Below are positions 52,566-62,300 of a stretch of DNA of 64,000 bases, piece by piece (position 1 is the stretch's first letter; every line of letters begins with the position of its first letter). A program made the translations under genes and the position numbers. The stretch comes from CAYMTR01 sp964393405 (GTDB lineage Bacteria; Bacteroidota; Bacteroidia; Bacteroidales; Prolixibacteraceae): contig CAYMTR010000001.1 in the NCBI GenBank assembly GCA_964393405.1, positions 124,001 through 188,000 on the forward strand. Direction: 5' to 3'. The notes beneath the pieces are model-generated. The model was not told where the DNA came from. It saw only the letters and a list, made by a program, of their open reading frames with translations, and searched no databases.

Positions 52566-53698
52566 GAACACTCAAAGCCATATTACTCTTAATATGCATT
52601 TTACAGCTCGATTCTCTTTTTGCTAAGAATCTTCAGTTCAAAGGGCAAGCCTCAGCATGGATAAATTATAATCCAAATATTAATCCTGACCTATGGGCTG
52701 GGGCCCGTTATATTCCACAACTCAATTACAAGTTTGGGGAAGATGCAAATAATCTTATTGATCTTGAATTATCTGCGAATATTAACGGAACAATCGGTAC
52801 ACTTCCTTTCAATACTCTCTTCCATGACGGCAACATTAAACCTTACCGTATTTGGGCAAGATATTCAACAGATCAAATAGAAATAAGGGCAGGCCTTCAA
52901 AAGATAAACTTTGGATCGTCAACAACAATCAGACCCCTTATGTGGTTTGATAAGATTGATCCCAGAGATCCTCTTCAACTTACAGATGGTGTTTGGGGCA
53001 TTCTGGGCAGATATTACTTTCTTAACAACGCTAATCTATGGCTGTGGGTACTTTATGGAAATAAAGATCCCAAGACATGGGAAATAGGCAATACAAGCCA
53101 GAAAGAGCCTGAGTTTGGAGGAAGAATTCAACTTCCCGTCCCTCTTGGTGAAATTGCTTTAACATATCATCACAGATTATCTGATACAGAAGATTTGGAT
53201 TATATGTCAAAATACCATGGTATTATTCCGGAAAACCGTTTGGGTCTTGATGGCAAATGGGATGTTGGTGTAGGACTGTGGTTTGAGGCTTCTGCCATAA
53301 GCAAATCAAAAAATATAGGACATCTTACAAACCAATTAATGGTCAGCGTTGGTACTGATTATACATTCAATATTGGCAATGGTCTGAACGCAGTTTTTGA
53401 AAGCTTGTTGTTCTCATATAACGAAAACATATCGACAATTAAAGACCCTTTCATATTCTCAACCTTAAACCTAAACTATCCGCTTGGCATGTCCGACAAC
53501 CTGAGTGCTATGATTTATTACGACTGGAATAATGAAGGTTTATATAACATTGTCACATGGGCACATCAGTTTGAAAATATATCTTTTTATTGTCTTGCTT
53601 ACAGCAATCCCCAAAATTATAATATACCTCTTACTACAGATAAGATAAACCTTTTTGCAGGAACAGGCATACAATTTATGTTAGTATTTAATCATTGA
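52562..53698 (+). CDS. Outer-membrane beta-barrel protein of the ABC export operon
   Basis: A 378-residue exported protein with signal peptide (MRTLKAILLLICILQLDSLFA) and a mature part made of amphipathic beta-strands (FKGQASAWINYNPN, YRIWARYSTDQIEIRAG, LWLWVLYGN), rich in Trp and Tyr and ending in a barrel-like aromatic strand (GTGIQFMLVFNH). No known porin motif is clear; the layout recalls DUF1302-like barrels found beside lipid exporters. It follows tetR with a 4-bp overlap and precedes the ABC ATPase by 12 bp. I infer it forms the outer-membrane part of a trans-envelope export route with the ABC transporter and LolA-like carrier. Confidence 0.75.
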   Translation: MRTLKAILLLICILQLDSLFAKNLQFKGQASAWINYNPNINPDLWAGARYIPQLNYKFGEDANNLIDLELSANINGTIGTLPFNTLFHDGNIKPYRIWARYSTDQIEIRAGLQKINFGSSTTIRPLMWFDKIDPRDPLQLTDGVWGILGRYYFLNNANLWLWVLYGNKDPKTWEIGNTSQKEPEFGGRIQLPVPLGEIALTYHHRLSDTEDLDYMSKYHGIIPENRLGLDGKWDVGVGLWFEASAISKSKNIGHLTNQLMVSVGTDYTFNIGNGLNAVFESLLFSYNENISTIKDPFIFSTLNLNYPLGMSDNLSAMIYYDWNNEGLYNIVTWAHQFENISFYCLAYSNPQNYNIPLTTDKINLFAGTGIQFMLVFNH

Positions 53699-53710
53699 AA
53701 AACACATACT

Positions 53711-54409
53711 ATGGAAAACTCCTCAATTATTCAAATTAACAACCTCATCAAAAGGTTTCCCATCGGGAAAGGTGAGTTTACTGCTCTTAACGGAATAAAC
53801 CTTAAATTTGGGACAGGAGAATTTGCAGGGCTTATTGGACCCAGCGGATCAGGAAAAACCACACTCCTGAATATTCTTGGTTCTCTCGATACTCCAAGTG
53901 ACGGGCAAGTTATTGTTCTTGACAAATCAATAGGAAAACTTTCTGCGAAGGATTCAGCCCTGCTCAGAAAGAAAAGCCTTGGATTTATTTTTCAAAGCTA
54001 TAATTTACTTCAGGTACACACTGTTTTTGAAAATGTAGAATTTCCGTTGTTGCTTCTAAACTACACAACTATTGAAAGAAAAAAGATGGTAATGGATGCA
54101 CTCGAATGGGTAGGACTTACAGATAAGGTTAAATCTAAACCACCCCAACTTTCAGGTGGAGAATGCCAACGCGTTGCAATTGCAAGGGCTATGGTGAAAA
54201 AGCCATCCCTGGTTCTTGCCGATGAACCTACTGCAAACCTCGACTCTGCTAACTCTCACAATATCCTGAAGACGATGGAGACTCTTAACAAGGAGCTGAA
54301 TACTACTTTTATTTTTGCTACTCATGATGAAAAGGTAATCGGATATTTGCGCAGAAAGATATTTATGAAAGATGGTGCTGTTGTTAACGAAGAAATTGTC
54401 AATAATTAA
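53711..54409 (+). CDS. ABC transporter ATPase (LolD/MacB-type)
   Basis: A 232-residue ATPase. Walker A GPSGSGKT (43-50), Q-loop FIFQSYNLL, signature LSGGECQRVAIARA, Walker B VLADEPTANLD and the H-loop FATHDEK are all present. The signature has Cys in place of the usual Gln (LSGGE-C-QRV). The sequence group is LolD/MacB/FtsE-like, which works with two FtsX-type permeases, here encoded by the next two genes. The permeases have the matching fold, so this is a complete ABC unit. Confidence 0.93.
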   Translation: MENSSIIQINNLIKRFPIGKGEFTALNGINLKFGTGEFAGLIGPSGSGKTTLLNILGSLDTPSDGQVIVLDKSIGKLSAKDSALLRKKSLGFIFQSYNLLQVHTVFENVEFPLLLLNYTTIERKKMVMDALEWVGLTDKVKSKPPQLSGGECQRVAIARAMVKKPSLVLADEPTANLDSANSHNILKTMETLNKELNTTFIFATHDEKVIGYLRRKIFMKDGAVVNEEIVNN

Positions 54410-54419
54410 TTGTGATAAT

Positions 54420-55595
54420 ATGTTATTAGCAATTAAATTGGCTTACCGAAACCTTATAGGGGCAGGATTACGGACATGGTTAAATGTTATCGTGCTTTCG
54501 TTTTCTTTTGTCGTTATTATTTGGATGAACGGTATGATGGTGGGCTGGGACCACCAGGCCAAAACAGACATGGAAGAATGGGAAATTGGTAAAGGCCAGT
54601 TCTGGCATAATGAATATAATCCTTACGATTTATTTACTATTTCTGATAGCCACGCTCCTGTTCCTGATGAATTAAAACCTGATATTCAAAATAAAAAAGT
54701 TGTGCCCGTTTTAATGGCTCAGGGAACAATTTATCCAAATGGAAGAATGATGCCTGTTATGATCAAAGGGATTCCAACAGACCAGACACTACTTAAAATA
54801 CCAAGCTATAAACTAGACACAGTTTCAGATGCAATTCCTTCAATTATAGGGGCTTCAATGGCTAATTCATGCCACCTTAATAAAGGTGACAGAGTTATCC
54901 TTCGCTGGAGAGACAATCATGGGACTTTTGATGCTACTGAAATAGTAATAGCTGAAATCTTTTCTACGACTGTACCAACTGTTGACGCAGCCCAGGTATG
55001 GATTGATTTGAATATCTTACAGGAAAAACTAAGCTTACCCGGAGAAGTTACTTTGTTAAGTTTCAGCAATGAAAACGAATCAAGAACTTCCGTGGGACCT
55101 TTCAACCTTAAAACAAAGAAAGAACTTTGTAAGGATGTCGATCAAATGATTCAAACAAAATCAAAAGGCCAGTCTTTGTTGTATGTTATACTTTTATTAC
55201 TGGCTATGCTTGCTATCTTCGATACTCAGGTTTTGTCAATATTCAGAAGGCAAAAAGAAATTGGAACTTATGTTGCTTTGGGTTATACCCGCAGACAAGT
55301 AGTGGGACTGTTTACAGTTGAAGGTGCGATGAATGCAATTCTGGCTGCTGCTCTTGCTGCTTTATATGGAATTCCTTTCCTTATGTGGCAACAGAAAACA
55401 GGTTTTAAGATGCCGGTCAACACTGGAGATTTTGGGCTTTCAATAGCTCCAACCTTATATCCGGTCTACAGTCTGAGTCTTATCTTTTCAACTATAATGA
55501 TAGTTGTTATCACTACTACAGTGGTGAGTTACTGGCCTTCGCGCCGTATAGCAAAAATGAATCCAACTGAAGCTTTAAGGGGGAGAATACAATGA
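54420..55595 (+). CDS. FtsX/MacB-type ABC permease (first of pair)
   Basis: A 391-residue permease starting at MLLAIKLAYRNLIGAGLRTW (54420). It has an N-terminal helix (WLNVIVLSFSFVVIIWM), a periplasmic MacB-PCD-like domain (about 50-260) and three C-terminal helices (LYVILLLLAMLAIFDTQVL, AMNAILAAALAALYGIPFL and LIFSTIMIVVITTTVVSYW). The C-terminal EALRGRIQ end resembles MacB/LolC permeases. It overlaps the second permease by 4 bp. With the ATPase and second permease it forms an inner-membrane exporter or lipoprotein/lipid extractor. Confidence 0.9.
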   Translation: MLLAIKLAYRNLIGAGLRTWLNVIVLSFSFVVIIWMNGMMVGWDHQAKTDMEEWEIGKGQFWHNEYNPYDLFTISDSHAPVPDELKPDIQNKKVVPVLMAQGTIYPNGRMMPVMIKGIPTDQTLLKIPSYKLDTVSDAIPSIIGASMANSCHLNKGDRVILRWRDNHGTFDATEIVIAEIFSTTVPTVDAAQVWIDLNILQEKLSLPGEVTLLSFSNENESRTSVGPFNLKTKKELCKDVDQMIQTKSKGQSLLYVILLLLAMLAIFDTQVLSIFRRQKEIGTYVALGYTRRQVVGLFTVEGAMNAILAAALAALYGIPFLMWQQKTGFKMPVNTGDFGLSIAPTLYPVYSLSLIFSTIMIVVITTTVVSYWPSRRIAKMNPTEALRGRIQ

Positions 55596-56869
55596 TAAAA
55601 TTTCTATTTAAAGGATTAATGCGGGATAAAAGCCGCAGCCGAATGCCAATAATTATTGTTGCTATTGGAGTAATGCTAAGTGTCTTTCTCCATGCTTACA
55701 TCAATGGATTGCTAAACGACTCAGTTGAAGTAAATGCTAAATTAACTTTGGGACATGTCAAAGTAATCACTAAAGCTTATTCTGATAATATTTCTCAAAT
55801 GCCAATAGATCTTGCTATTGTAGGAACTGAATCATTGACAGATGAACTGAAGAAAAACTTTCCTGGTGTAACCTGGGTAGAAAGAATACAGTTTGGGGGT
55901 CTGATAGATAAACCAGACGATAACGGAGAAACTATTTCTCAGGGAACTGCCATGGGCTTTGGAATTGACATGTTTTCAGGCAACTCCGAAGAGCTTGAAC
56001 GAATGAATATTTCCCAATCACTGGTTCGTGGTCAATTACCTTCTAAATCAAATGAAATACTGATAAGTGAGTTGTTCTCTCAAAAGCTTGGAGTAAACCC
56101 CAGTGACGAAGTAACTTTGATTGGATCTACTATGAACGGAGCCATGAGCTACTACAATTTTATAGTCTCAGGAACTGTTTCTTTTGGAATCCAAATTATG
56201 GATAAGGGCTGCATTGTTGCTGATATAAACGACGTTCGTAAAGCCCTTGACATGGAAGATGCGGCAACTGAAATCAATGGATACCTTAATACAGGATTCT
56301 ATTCCGATGAAACTGCAACTGAAATTCAGGATAAGTTCAAAAGCATTTTTCCTGAAACTCCTGATGATGAATTCACTCCTGTAATGCTGACCTTAAAAAG
56401 TCAGGGATTAATTGGACAAATGATTGACATTACAAGTTATATTGGAACTATTGTAACCTTTATTTTTCTAGTTGCTATGTCACTTGTTTTATGGAATGGC
56501 GGATTACTAGGAGGTATTCGCCGCTACGGGGAATTTGGAGTAAGGCTGGCAATGGGAGAAGAGAAAAAGCATGTTTATTTAACTCTAATCTATGAATCAA
56601 TAATGGTTGGTATTATCGGATCAATAATCGGGACAATACTGGGATTATTGGTAGCTTGGTATTTTCAGGAGTTTGGACTTGACTTAGGTGACAGCATGAA
56701 AGGATCATCAGTTATGCTCCCATCTGTATTCAAAGCTCATATCACACCGTTAGATTTTTATATCGGCTTTATTCCAGGTTTAATATCAACAGTAATAGGT
56801 TCAGCTCTTGCAGGCATAGGAATATATAAAAGAAAAACTTCACAGCTTTTTAAAGAACTTGAAGCTTAA
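55592..56869 (+). CDS. FtsX/MacB-type ABC permease (second of pair)
   Basis: A 425-residue permease paralogous in layout to the preceding one: N-terminal helix (RMPIIIVAIGVMLSVFLHAYI), periplasmic domain (about 45-275) and C-terminal helices (YIGTIVTFIFLVAMSLVLW, MVGIIGSIIGTILGLLVAW and FIPGLISTVIGSALAGIGI). It begins on the stop of the first permease (ATGA). Two unlike permeases and one ATPase match the LolCDE plan. The transported molecule is unknown, but the LolA-like carrier 33 bp downstream points to a hydrophobic or lipid-modified substrate. Confidence 0.9.
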   Translation: MIKFLFKGLMRDKSRSRMPIIIVAIGVMLSVFLHAYINGLLNDSVEVNAKLTLGHVKVITKAYSDNISQMPIDLAIVGTESLTDELKKNFPGVTWVERIQFGGLIDKPDDNGETISQGTAMGFGIDMFSGNSEELERMNISQSLVRGQLPSKSNEILISELFSQKLGVNPSDEVTLIGSTMNGAMSYYNFIVSGTVSFGIQIMDKGCIVADINDVRKALDMEDAATEINGYLNTGFYSDETATEIQDKFKSIFPETPDDEFTPVMLTLKSQGLIGQMIDITSYIGTIVTFIFLVAMSLVLWNGGLLGGIRRYGEFGVRLAMGEEKKHVYLTLIYESIMVGIIGSIIGTILGLLVAWYFQEFGLDLGDSMKGSSVMLPSVFKAHITPLDFYIGFIPGLISTVIGSALAGIGIYKRKTSQLFKELEA

Positions 56870-56902
56870 CAGATTTATGAATAACAATATAATCAACAAT
56901 AA

Positions 56903-57637
56903 ATGAGAACTATATTTTTAATAGCTATTTTATTTTTATCAAATGTGGCCTTTGCAGATGATAATGCTATAGACATTTTGAAAAAAGTGGATAAAAACCT
57001 GACATCTACAAATAGGATCGTGGAATCATCTATTATCGTAGAAGGAAAACGAGCAAGCCGTACAATTACTTCAAAATCTTATTCAGTTGGCGATAATAAA
57101 GCTTTCATTGAATATCTATCTCCTCCACGCGAACAAGGGGTAAAAATGCTTAAGCTTGAAAACCAGCTTTGGATTTATTCACCTTCAACCGATCGTACGA
57201 TTCAAATCTCTGGTCATATGTTGCGACAGTCGGTTATGGGCTCTGACCTTTCATACGAAGATATGATGGATAATAATAAGCTTACTGATGTCTATGATGC
57301 CCAGATTGAAAGCGAGGAAGTATTTGAAGGACGAAATACTTTTGTAATAAAGCTTACAGCCAAAAAGGCTGACCTCGCTTACCAAACACAAAAAATGTGG
57401 GTCGATACAGAAAAATTCGTTCCCCTTAAACAAGAATTATATGCTAAAAGCGGTCAGCTTATAAAACAGCTTGAAATGAAAGACATTGTTCAAATTAAAG
57501 GAAGATGGTTTCCAATGACTATGATTTATAAAGATATGCTTCTTGAAGGGAAAGGAACTGAATTTAAAATAACAAAGATTGAATTTGATGTTGATATCCC
57601 GGAATACATTTTCAGCAAAGCATCTCTAAAAAAATAG
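56903..57637 (+). CDS. LolA-like outer membrane lipoprotein-sorting protein
   Basis: A 244-residue periplasmic protein with signal peptide (MRTIFLIAILFLSNVAFA) and a single LolA-type half-barrel (about 30-240; SYSVGDNKAFIEYLSPPREQ, LENQLWIYSPSTDRTIQISG, MWVDTEKFVPLKQELYAKSG). This is the LolA-like group that commonly accompanies ABC or RND exporters in Bacteroidota and Proteobacteria, not the housekeeping LolA itself. It is the last gene of the TetR operon. I infer it carries a lipid or lipoprotein from the ABC permeases across the periplasm to the barrel at 52562. Confidence 0.88.
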   Translation: MRTIFLIAILFLSNVAFADDNAIDILKKVDKNLTSTNRIVESSIIVEGKRASRTITSKSYSVGDNKAFIEYLSPPREQGVKMLKLENQLWIYSPSTDRTIQISGHMLRQSVMGSDLSYEDMMDNNKLTDVYDAQIESEEVFEGRNTFVIKLTAKKADLAYQTQKMWVDTEKFVPLKQELYAKSGQLIKQLEMKDIVQIKGRWFPMTMIYKDMLLEGKGTEFKITKIEFDVDIPEYIFSKASLKK

Positions 57638-57727
57638 TTGCTTAAATTTTATGGTCAACAAATATGTAACTTTATTTTATAACACAATTTTAACAACTTT
57701 AACATCAAAGACAATGTAATTTATCCT

Positions 57728-57735
57728 TATGTTTG
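57728..57735 (+). promoter_or_regulatory. Bacteroidota -7 box before the GltD-like flavoprotein gene
   Basis: TATGTTTG (57728-57735) fits the TAnnTTTG consensus, 47 bp before the start codon, in the 145-bp gap after the LolA-like gene. No -33 TTTG box is visible at the expected spacing. The gene thus seems to have its own promoter apart from the TetR operon. Confidence 0.4.
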
Positions 57736-57782
57736 CGTTAATCATACTTATGAATTAAACATTTGTAAATTAAATTCTGTTA

Positions 57783-59321
57783 ATGGTCTCTATCAAGATT
57801 AATGGCATAAACATTTCTGTTGAACCTGGTACTACAATATTAGAAGCAGCAAAGAAACTGGGATTCACTATTCCTACATTGTGCCATAATGAAGAATTAG
57901 AACACTTTAATTCATGTATGATTTGTCTTGTTAGGGACAATAATCACCGTAGGCTAACTCCTTCTTGTTCAACTCCTGTTTACGAAGGAATGGACATTAC
58001 TATTGAAGATGAAGAAATTGCTGAGGGAAGAAGAATAGGTCTTGAATTATTGCTTTCAGACCATGTTGGCGACTGTGAAGCACCTTGTACTATTGCCTGT
58101 CCCGCACATATGAACATCCCAATGATGAACCGTTTGCTCGCTTCCGGAGATTTCGATAAAGCACTAAAAACAGTCAAACAGAACATTGCCCTTCCTGCTG
58201 TGCTTGGATATATTTGTCCTGCACCATGCGAAGGAGCATGCCGCCGCAAATCTATGGATGGGGCGGTTTCAATTTGTCTCCTTAAACGCTTCTCCGGAGA
58301 AAAGGGAAATTATCATGAAAAAGCTGCTGCATTAAATGGACATAAAGTTGCTATCATAGGAAGCGGACCAGCAGGTTTATCTGCCGCATATTACCTCCAG
58401 CTTAATGGCATTCAGGCAAAGATATACGATCATTCGCCCCTTGCCGGTGGAATGATGAGGATAAATATTGACGAAGGAAAACTACCTGTTGATGTTCTCG
58501 AACGTGAAATTTCTGTCATAAAGGACCTTGGTGTTATTTTCAATCTAAACATTAAGGTTGATAGACCTCTGTTTGAAAAATTACTTTCAGAAAATGATGC
58601 TGTAATTATAGCTTCAGGAACTATTACTGACGAGCAAAAGGAATGGGGAATAGCTTTCAACGATAAAGGATTTATCGCCGACAACGATACCTACCAAACT
58701 AATAATAAAAAGGTATTTGCTGTTGGCAATGCTCTCCGTTCCTCAAAACTTGCTATACGCTCGCTCGCTCAGGGTAAAGAGACTGCAGCTTCTATAATTC
58801 AGATGCTTAACAACCTTGATGTTGTTGGACAAGCAATGAAGTTTAACTCTAAATTCGGTAAACTGCTTATACCTGAATATGCACAATACCTTAATGAATC
58901 CATTGAAGATAAGCGTTCTGAACCTTCAGGGGGACTAAAGGCTGGTTTTACTGAAGAAGAAATAAAGATTGAAGCAGCTAGGTGTATGCACTGCGATTGC
59001 AGAAAAGCTGAGAACTGCAAGCTAAGGGATTATTCAGATTTATATAAGGCTGAGCAGAAGCATTTTTATTATGAAGAGAGAAAACCAATAAGAAAATATT
59101 TCCACGACTCAATTGTCTACGAACCTGAGAAATGCATAAAATGCGGCATTTGTGTAAGATTGACTTCAAAATATCAGGAAAAATATGGCTTTACATATAT
59201 TGGAAGGGGCTTTGATGTTGAAATAGGAGTGCCCTTTAATGAATCGTTGAATGAAGGATTGTCTAAAGTTGCTGTTAAGGTTGCTGATTCATGCCCAACC
59301 GGAGCTCTTTCAAGAAAATAA
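57783..59321 (+). CDS. NuoG-type [2Fe-2S] / GltD-like FAD protein lacking the NAD(P)H domain
   Basis: A 512-residue cytoplasmic protein. Residues 1-80 form a NuoG/HydA-style [2Fe-2S] domain (C34, C45, C48, C62). Next is the N-terminal cluster region of glutamate synthase small subunit/NfnB (C98/C102/C106 and C145/C149/C153), then an FAD-binding Rossmann motif (GSGPAG, 193-198) and the C-terminal FAD segment (VFAVGNALRSSKLAIRSL). Between DAVIIASGT (272-280) and VFAVGN (311-316) there are only about 30 residues and no second GxGxxG, so the roughly 100-residue NADPH-binding insert of GltD is missing. The usual GD of that last FAD motif is GN. The tail has a [4Fe-4S] site (C451/C454/C457 and C504). 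It is probably a partner of the NuoE-NuoF fusion encoded at 49550, comparable to Stn/Hyd-type bifurcating complexes. The partnership is inferred. Confidence 0.88.
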   Translation: MVSIKINGINISVEPGTTILEAAKKLGFTIPTLCHNEELEHFNSCMICLVRDNNHRRLTPSCSTPVYEGMDITIEDEEIAEGRRIGLELLLSDHVGDCEAPCTIACPAHMNIPMMNRLLASGDFDKALKTVKQNIALPAVLGYICPAPCEGACRRKSMDGAVSICLLKRFSGEKGNYHEKAAALNGHKVAIIGSGPAGLSAAYYLQLNGIQAKIYDHSPLAGGMMRINIDEGKLPVDVLEREISVIKDLGVIFNLNIKVDRPLFEKLLSENDAVIIASGTITDEQKEWGIAFNDKGFIADNDTYQTNNKKVFAVGNALRSSKLAIRSLAQGKETAASIIQMLNNLDVVGQAMKFNSKFGKLLIPEYAQYLNESIEDKRSEPSGGLKAGFTEEEIKIEAARCMHCDCRKAENCKLRDYSDLYKAEQKHFYYEERKPIRKYFHDSIVYEPEKCIKCGICVRLTSKYQEKYGFTYIGRGFDVEIGVPFNESLNEGLSKVAVKVADSCPTGALSRK

Positions 59322-59322
59322 T

Positions 59323-62300
59323 TTATTCTTCAACCAGTTGAAATGGAATTGCGAAAGAGAATTCACTACCCTTACCAAGTTCAGATTCAACCCAAATCTT
59401 GCCGTTCATCGCTTCAACATAAGCTTTAGAAATTGCCAGTCCAAGCCCTGAACCTTCCTGTGACCGGGTAGTATATTGATCGGCCTGTATAAAACGCTTA
59501 AATATATCGTCCATTTTATCAGCAGGAATTCCTGTCCCTGTGTCTTTCACATAAAACAACAGGTCAGATCCTTCGACCTTTGCTCCTAAACTGATTCTTC
59601 CTTTCTTAGTGTATTTCAAAGCATTGTTCAATAAATTGGAAAGTATACTATCAAGCTTATGCTTGTCGGTTTTTATAAACAAATTATTTCCATTTACCTG
59701 GTTTTCTAATACTATTTCAATGCTATTCGATTCAACTTTCAGTTTAAAAAAATTATAATGATACTCCAACAGCTCAGTAAGACTTACGTTTGAACATACC
59801 AATTCAAGTTGTCCTGACTCTATCTTTGATAGTTCAACAATATCGTTGATAGTATCAAGCAACCGCTGACCGCTCTTGGTCATAATGTCAAGGTACATTT
59901 CTTTCTGTCCTTCATCCAGATCAGGCTCTGTCAATAACTCAAGGAACCCTAATATTCCGTTCATCGGTGTCCTGATTTCATGACTTATATTTGCAAGAAA
60001 AGCAGTTTTTAGCCTATCACTCTCTTCCGCCTTTTCTTTTGCCATAATAAGGTCAACAATCATTTGAGAACGTTGGATTTCCATCGTTTTTCTTTCTGTA
60101 AAGTCGTGACTAAATCCAATAAGTCCTGTTATTGAACCTTTCTCATTATACAAAGGCACCTTTGATATTAATCTCCAACGAAGATTCCCTTTTTGATCAA
60201 AATATTCACTTTCTTTGTTTATAATTTTTTGCCCGGTACTTATTACCCACATATCTTCATCGAAGCCACCCTTTTCAAATTCAGTTTTATAAATCTCCTT
60301 ATCTGTTTTACCGATTATTTCAGCTTCCGAATTTACACGCATCATCTGTAAATCGGCAGTATTGGCAATTAATTTACGCCCCTCATAATCCTTAACATAT
60401 ATTGCATCAGGCAAGTTGTCGATAAGGGTACGAAGTAATGTCTGCTCATGCTTTATCTGTTCTTCAGCTTTTTTCCGGTCTGTAATATCTCTCGCAATAC
60501 TTAAGATTGACTTCTTTCCCTGATAATTTACAAGACTTGAAAAAACTTCAACCGGTATAACTTTACCATCCTTACATCTGTGATTTGTTTCAAATATCTG
60601 AAGCTTGTCATCAGGCATATCATTTGCCATAAAAGCAATCTCGTCCTTGCTATGCGAACTGTCAATCCCGGTAAGTCCAATCTTTAAAAGCTCCTCTTTA
60701 GTATATCCTAATAAAGTTTCGGCAGTATTATTTACATCAATTAAATTACCATTGAAGTCAATTACCCAAACCGTTTCATTCATCCCGTCAATAAGCTCCT
60801 TATAATTCCGATCACTTACCCGAAGCTTTTCCTCATTAATCATTTGTTCTGCAATAACCCAGGCGATATCAGCAAGATAATTAACGATTTCACTATCTTT
60901 TTCAGTATAATCAGTTGGCTTGTTGCCTATACCCAGCAGCATCGTTACTTTATTGTTTCTTATTACCGGAACAAGCATTTCCCGATCCACTTTCATATGT
61001 CCTTCAGGCATCCCTTTTTTGTTCGAAAGACTTTCATAGTCATTATGAATTACTGTCTTCCTTAGCCTCACACTATCAGCCCATACTCCGGATTGTTGAA
61101 TTGAATTATTAAGTTCAGGTAATTCAATTTTGCACATCCCATTTTTTACTGCAGATGACCATACCTGAATGTATGAATTATTCTGGTCCTCATCAATGAA
61201 ATAAAGAAAACCTGCAGGACTGTGAACGATTTCGCCTATTGTATCTAAGATAAATGTTAATGTTTCATGGAGGGAATGCTTACTGGAAAATTCATAAAAA
61301 GAAAGCCTCACGTCTGCCATTCTTCTGCTCATCCTTTCTTCAGTCTGATTCCTCAAAACAATTACTGCACCTAACAGATTGTTTTCCTTGTCTTTGATCG
61401 GTGAACAATTTTCATCAACAGGAGTCTCCTCTCCATCCACAGAAATAATAATATTTTGTCCGGGATCACCTACTGCTTTTCCTTCTTTAATAATATCTTT
61501 TATTGGACTTAATACTTTTTCCTTTGAAAATTCATTAATGATACTAATTAAATCATCGAAAAACTTCCCTTTTGCTTCTTTCTCTTTTAATCCGGTCATC
61601 TTTTCAGCAACAGGGTTCATTTGCCTTATTATTCCATCAAAATCTGTTGTTATAACACCATCACCAATACTGTATAGTATGGCATTCGATTCTCCTTGAG
61701 ATTGGTTTAATGCAAAGCTTTTTTCCAGAAGCTCTTTATATATATTTCTTTGGTTTTTGTTGTAAATCCAAGCAAGAAAGGCACCTATGAAAAATAATGT
61801 CAATAAGATAACTATAATTATTAGAACTGCCTGTTTGTTCAAATCTTGATATAATTCACTTTCATCTTGCTTCGAGACCATATACCATGAAGTCAAAGGG
61901 ATAGCACAAAGATCACATAAAACCTTTTCACCAACGTAATCAATACCTTCAAAAATTCCTGTTTTTCCTAAAACAGCATTAACTGCCGGAAGTTCCTTGT
62001 CCTCAATTGAAAATTTAACATCAAACTTCGAATTGTCCTTATTCTTTAAATTATTTAAAATCCTTATACTATCGCCTTCCCTTCTAACAAGAACACTTTC
62101 CGCTGTTTTACTTGGAGTAGGCCAATTCTCAATAAGAGGAAATAAAAAATCTGCCGGATTTACTCTGAAAACCAGAATTGCTGCAACTTCATCTTGATAA
62201 TCAAAAACCGGAGCAAGAAAATCAAGGGAAATTGTTCTCTTCTTTGCAGAATAGTATAAATCCCTTTTAATTATTTCCTTTTTATGAATAATCTCCTTAG

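Noticed and set aside
49550..59321. [FeFe]-hydrogenase or complete complex I locus
   Set aside because: NuoE/F- and NuoG-like parts are present, but there is no H-cluster domain, no [NiFe] subunit and no membrane Nuo subunits in the window.
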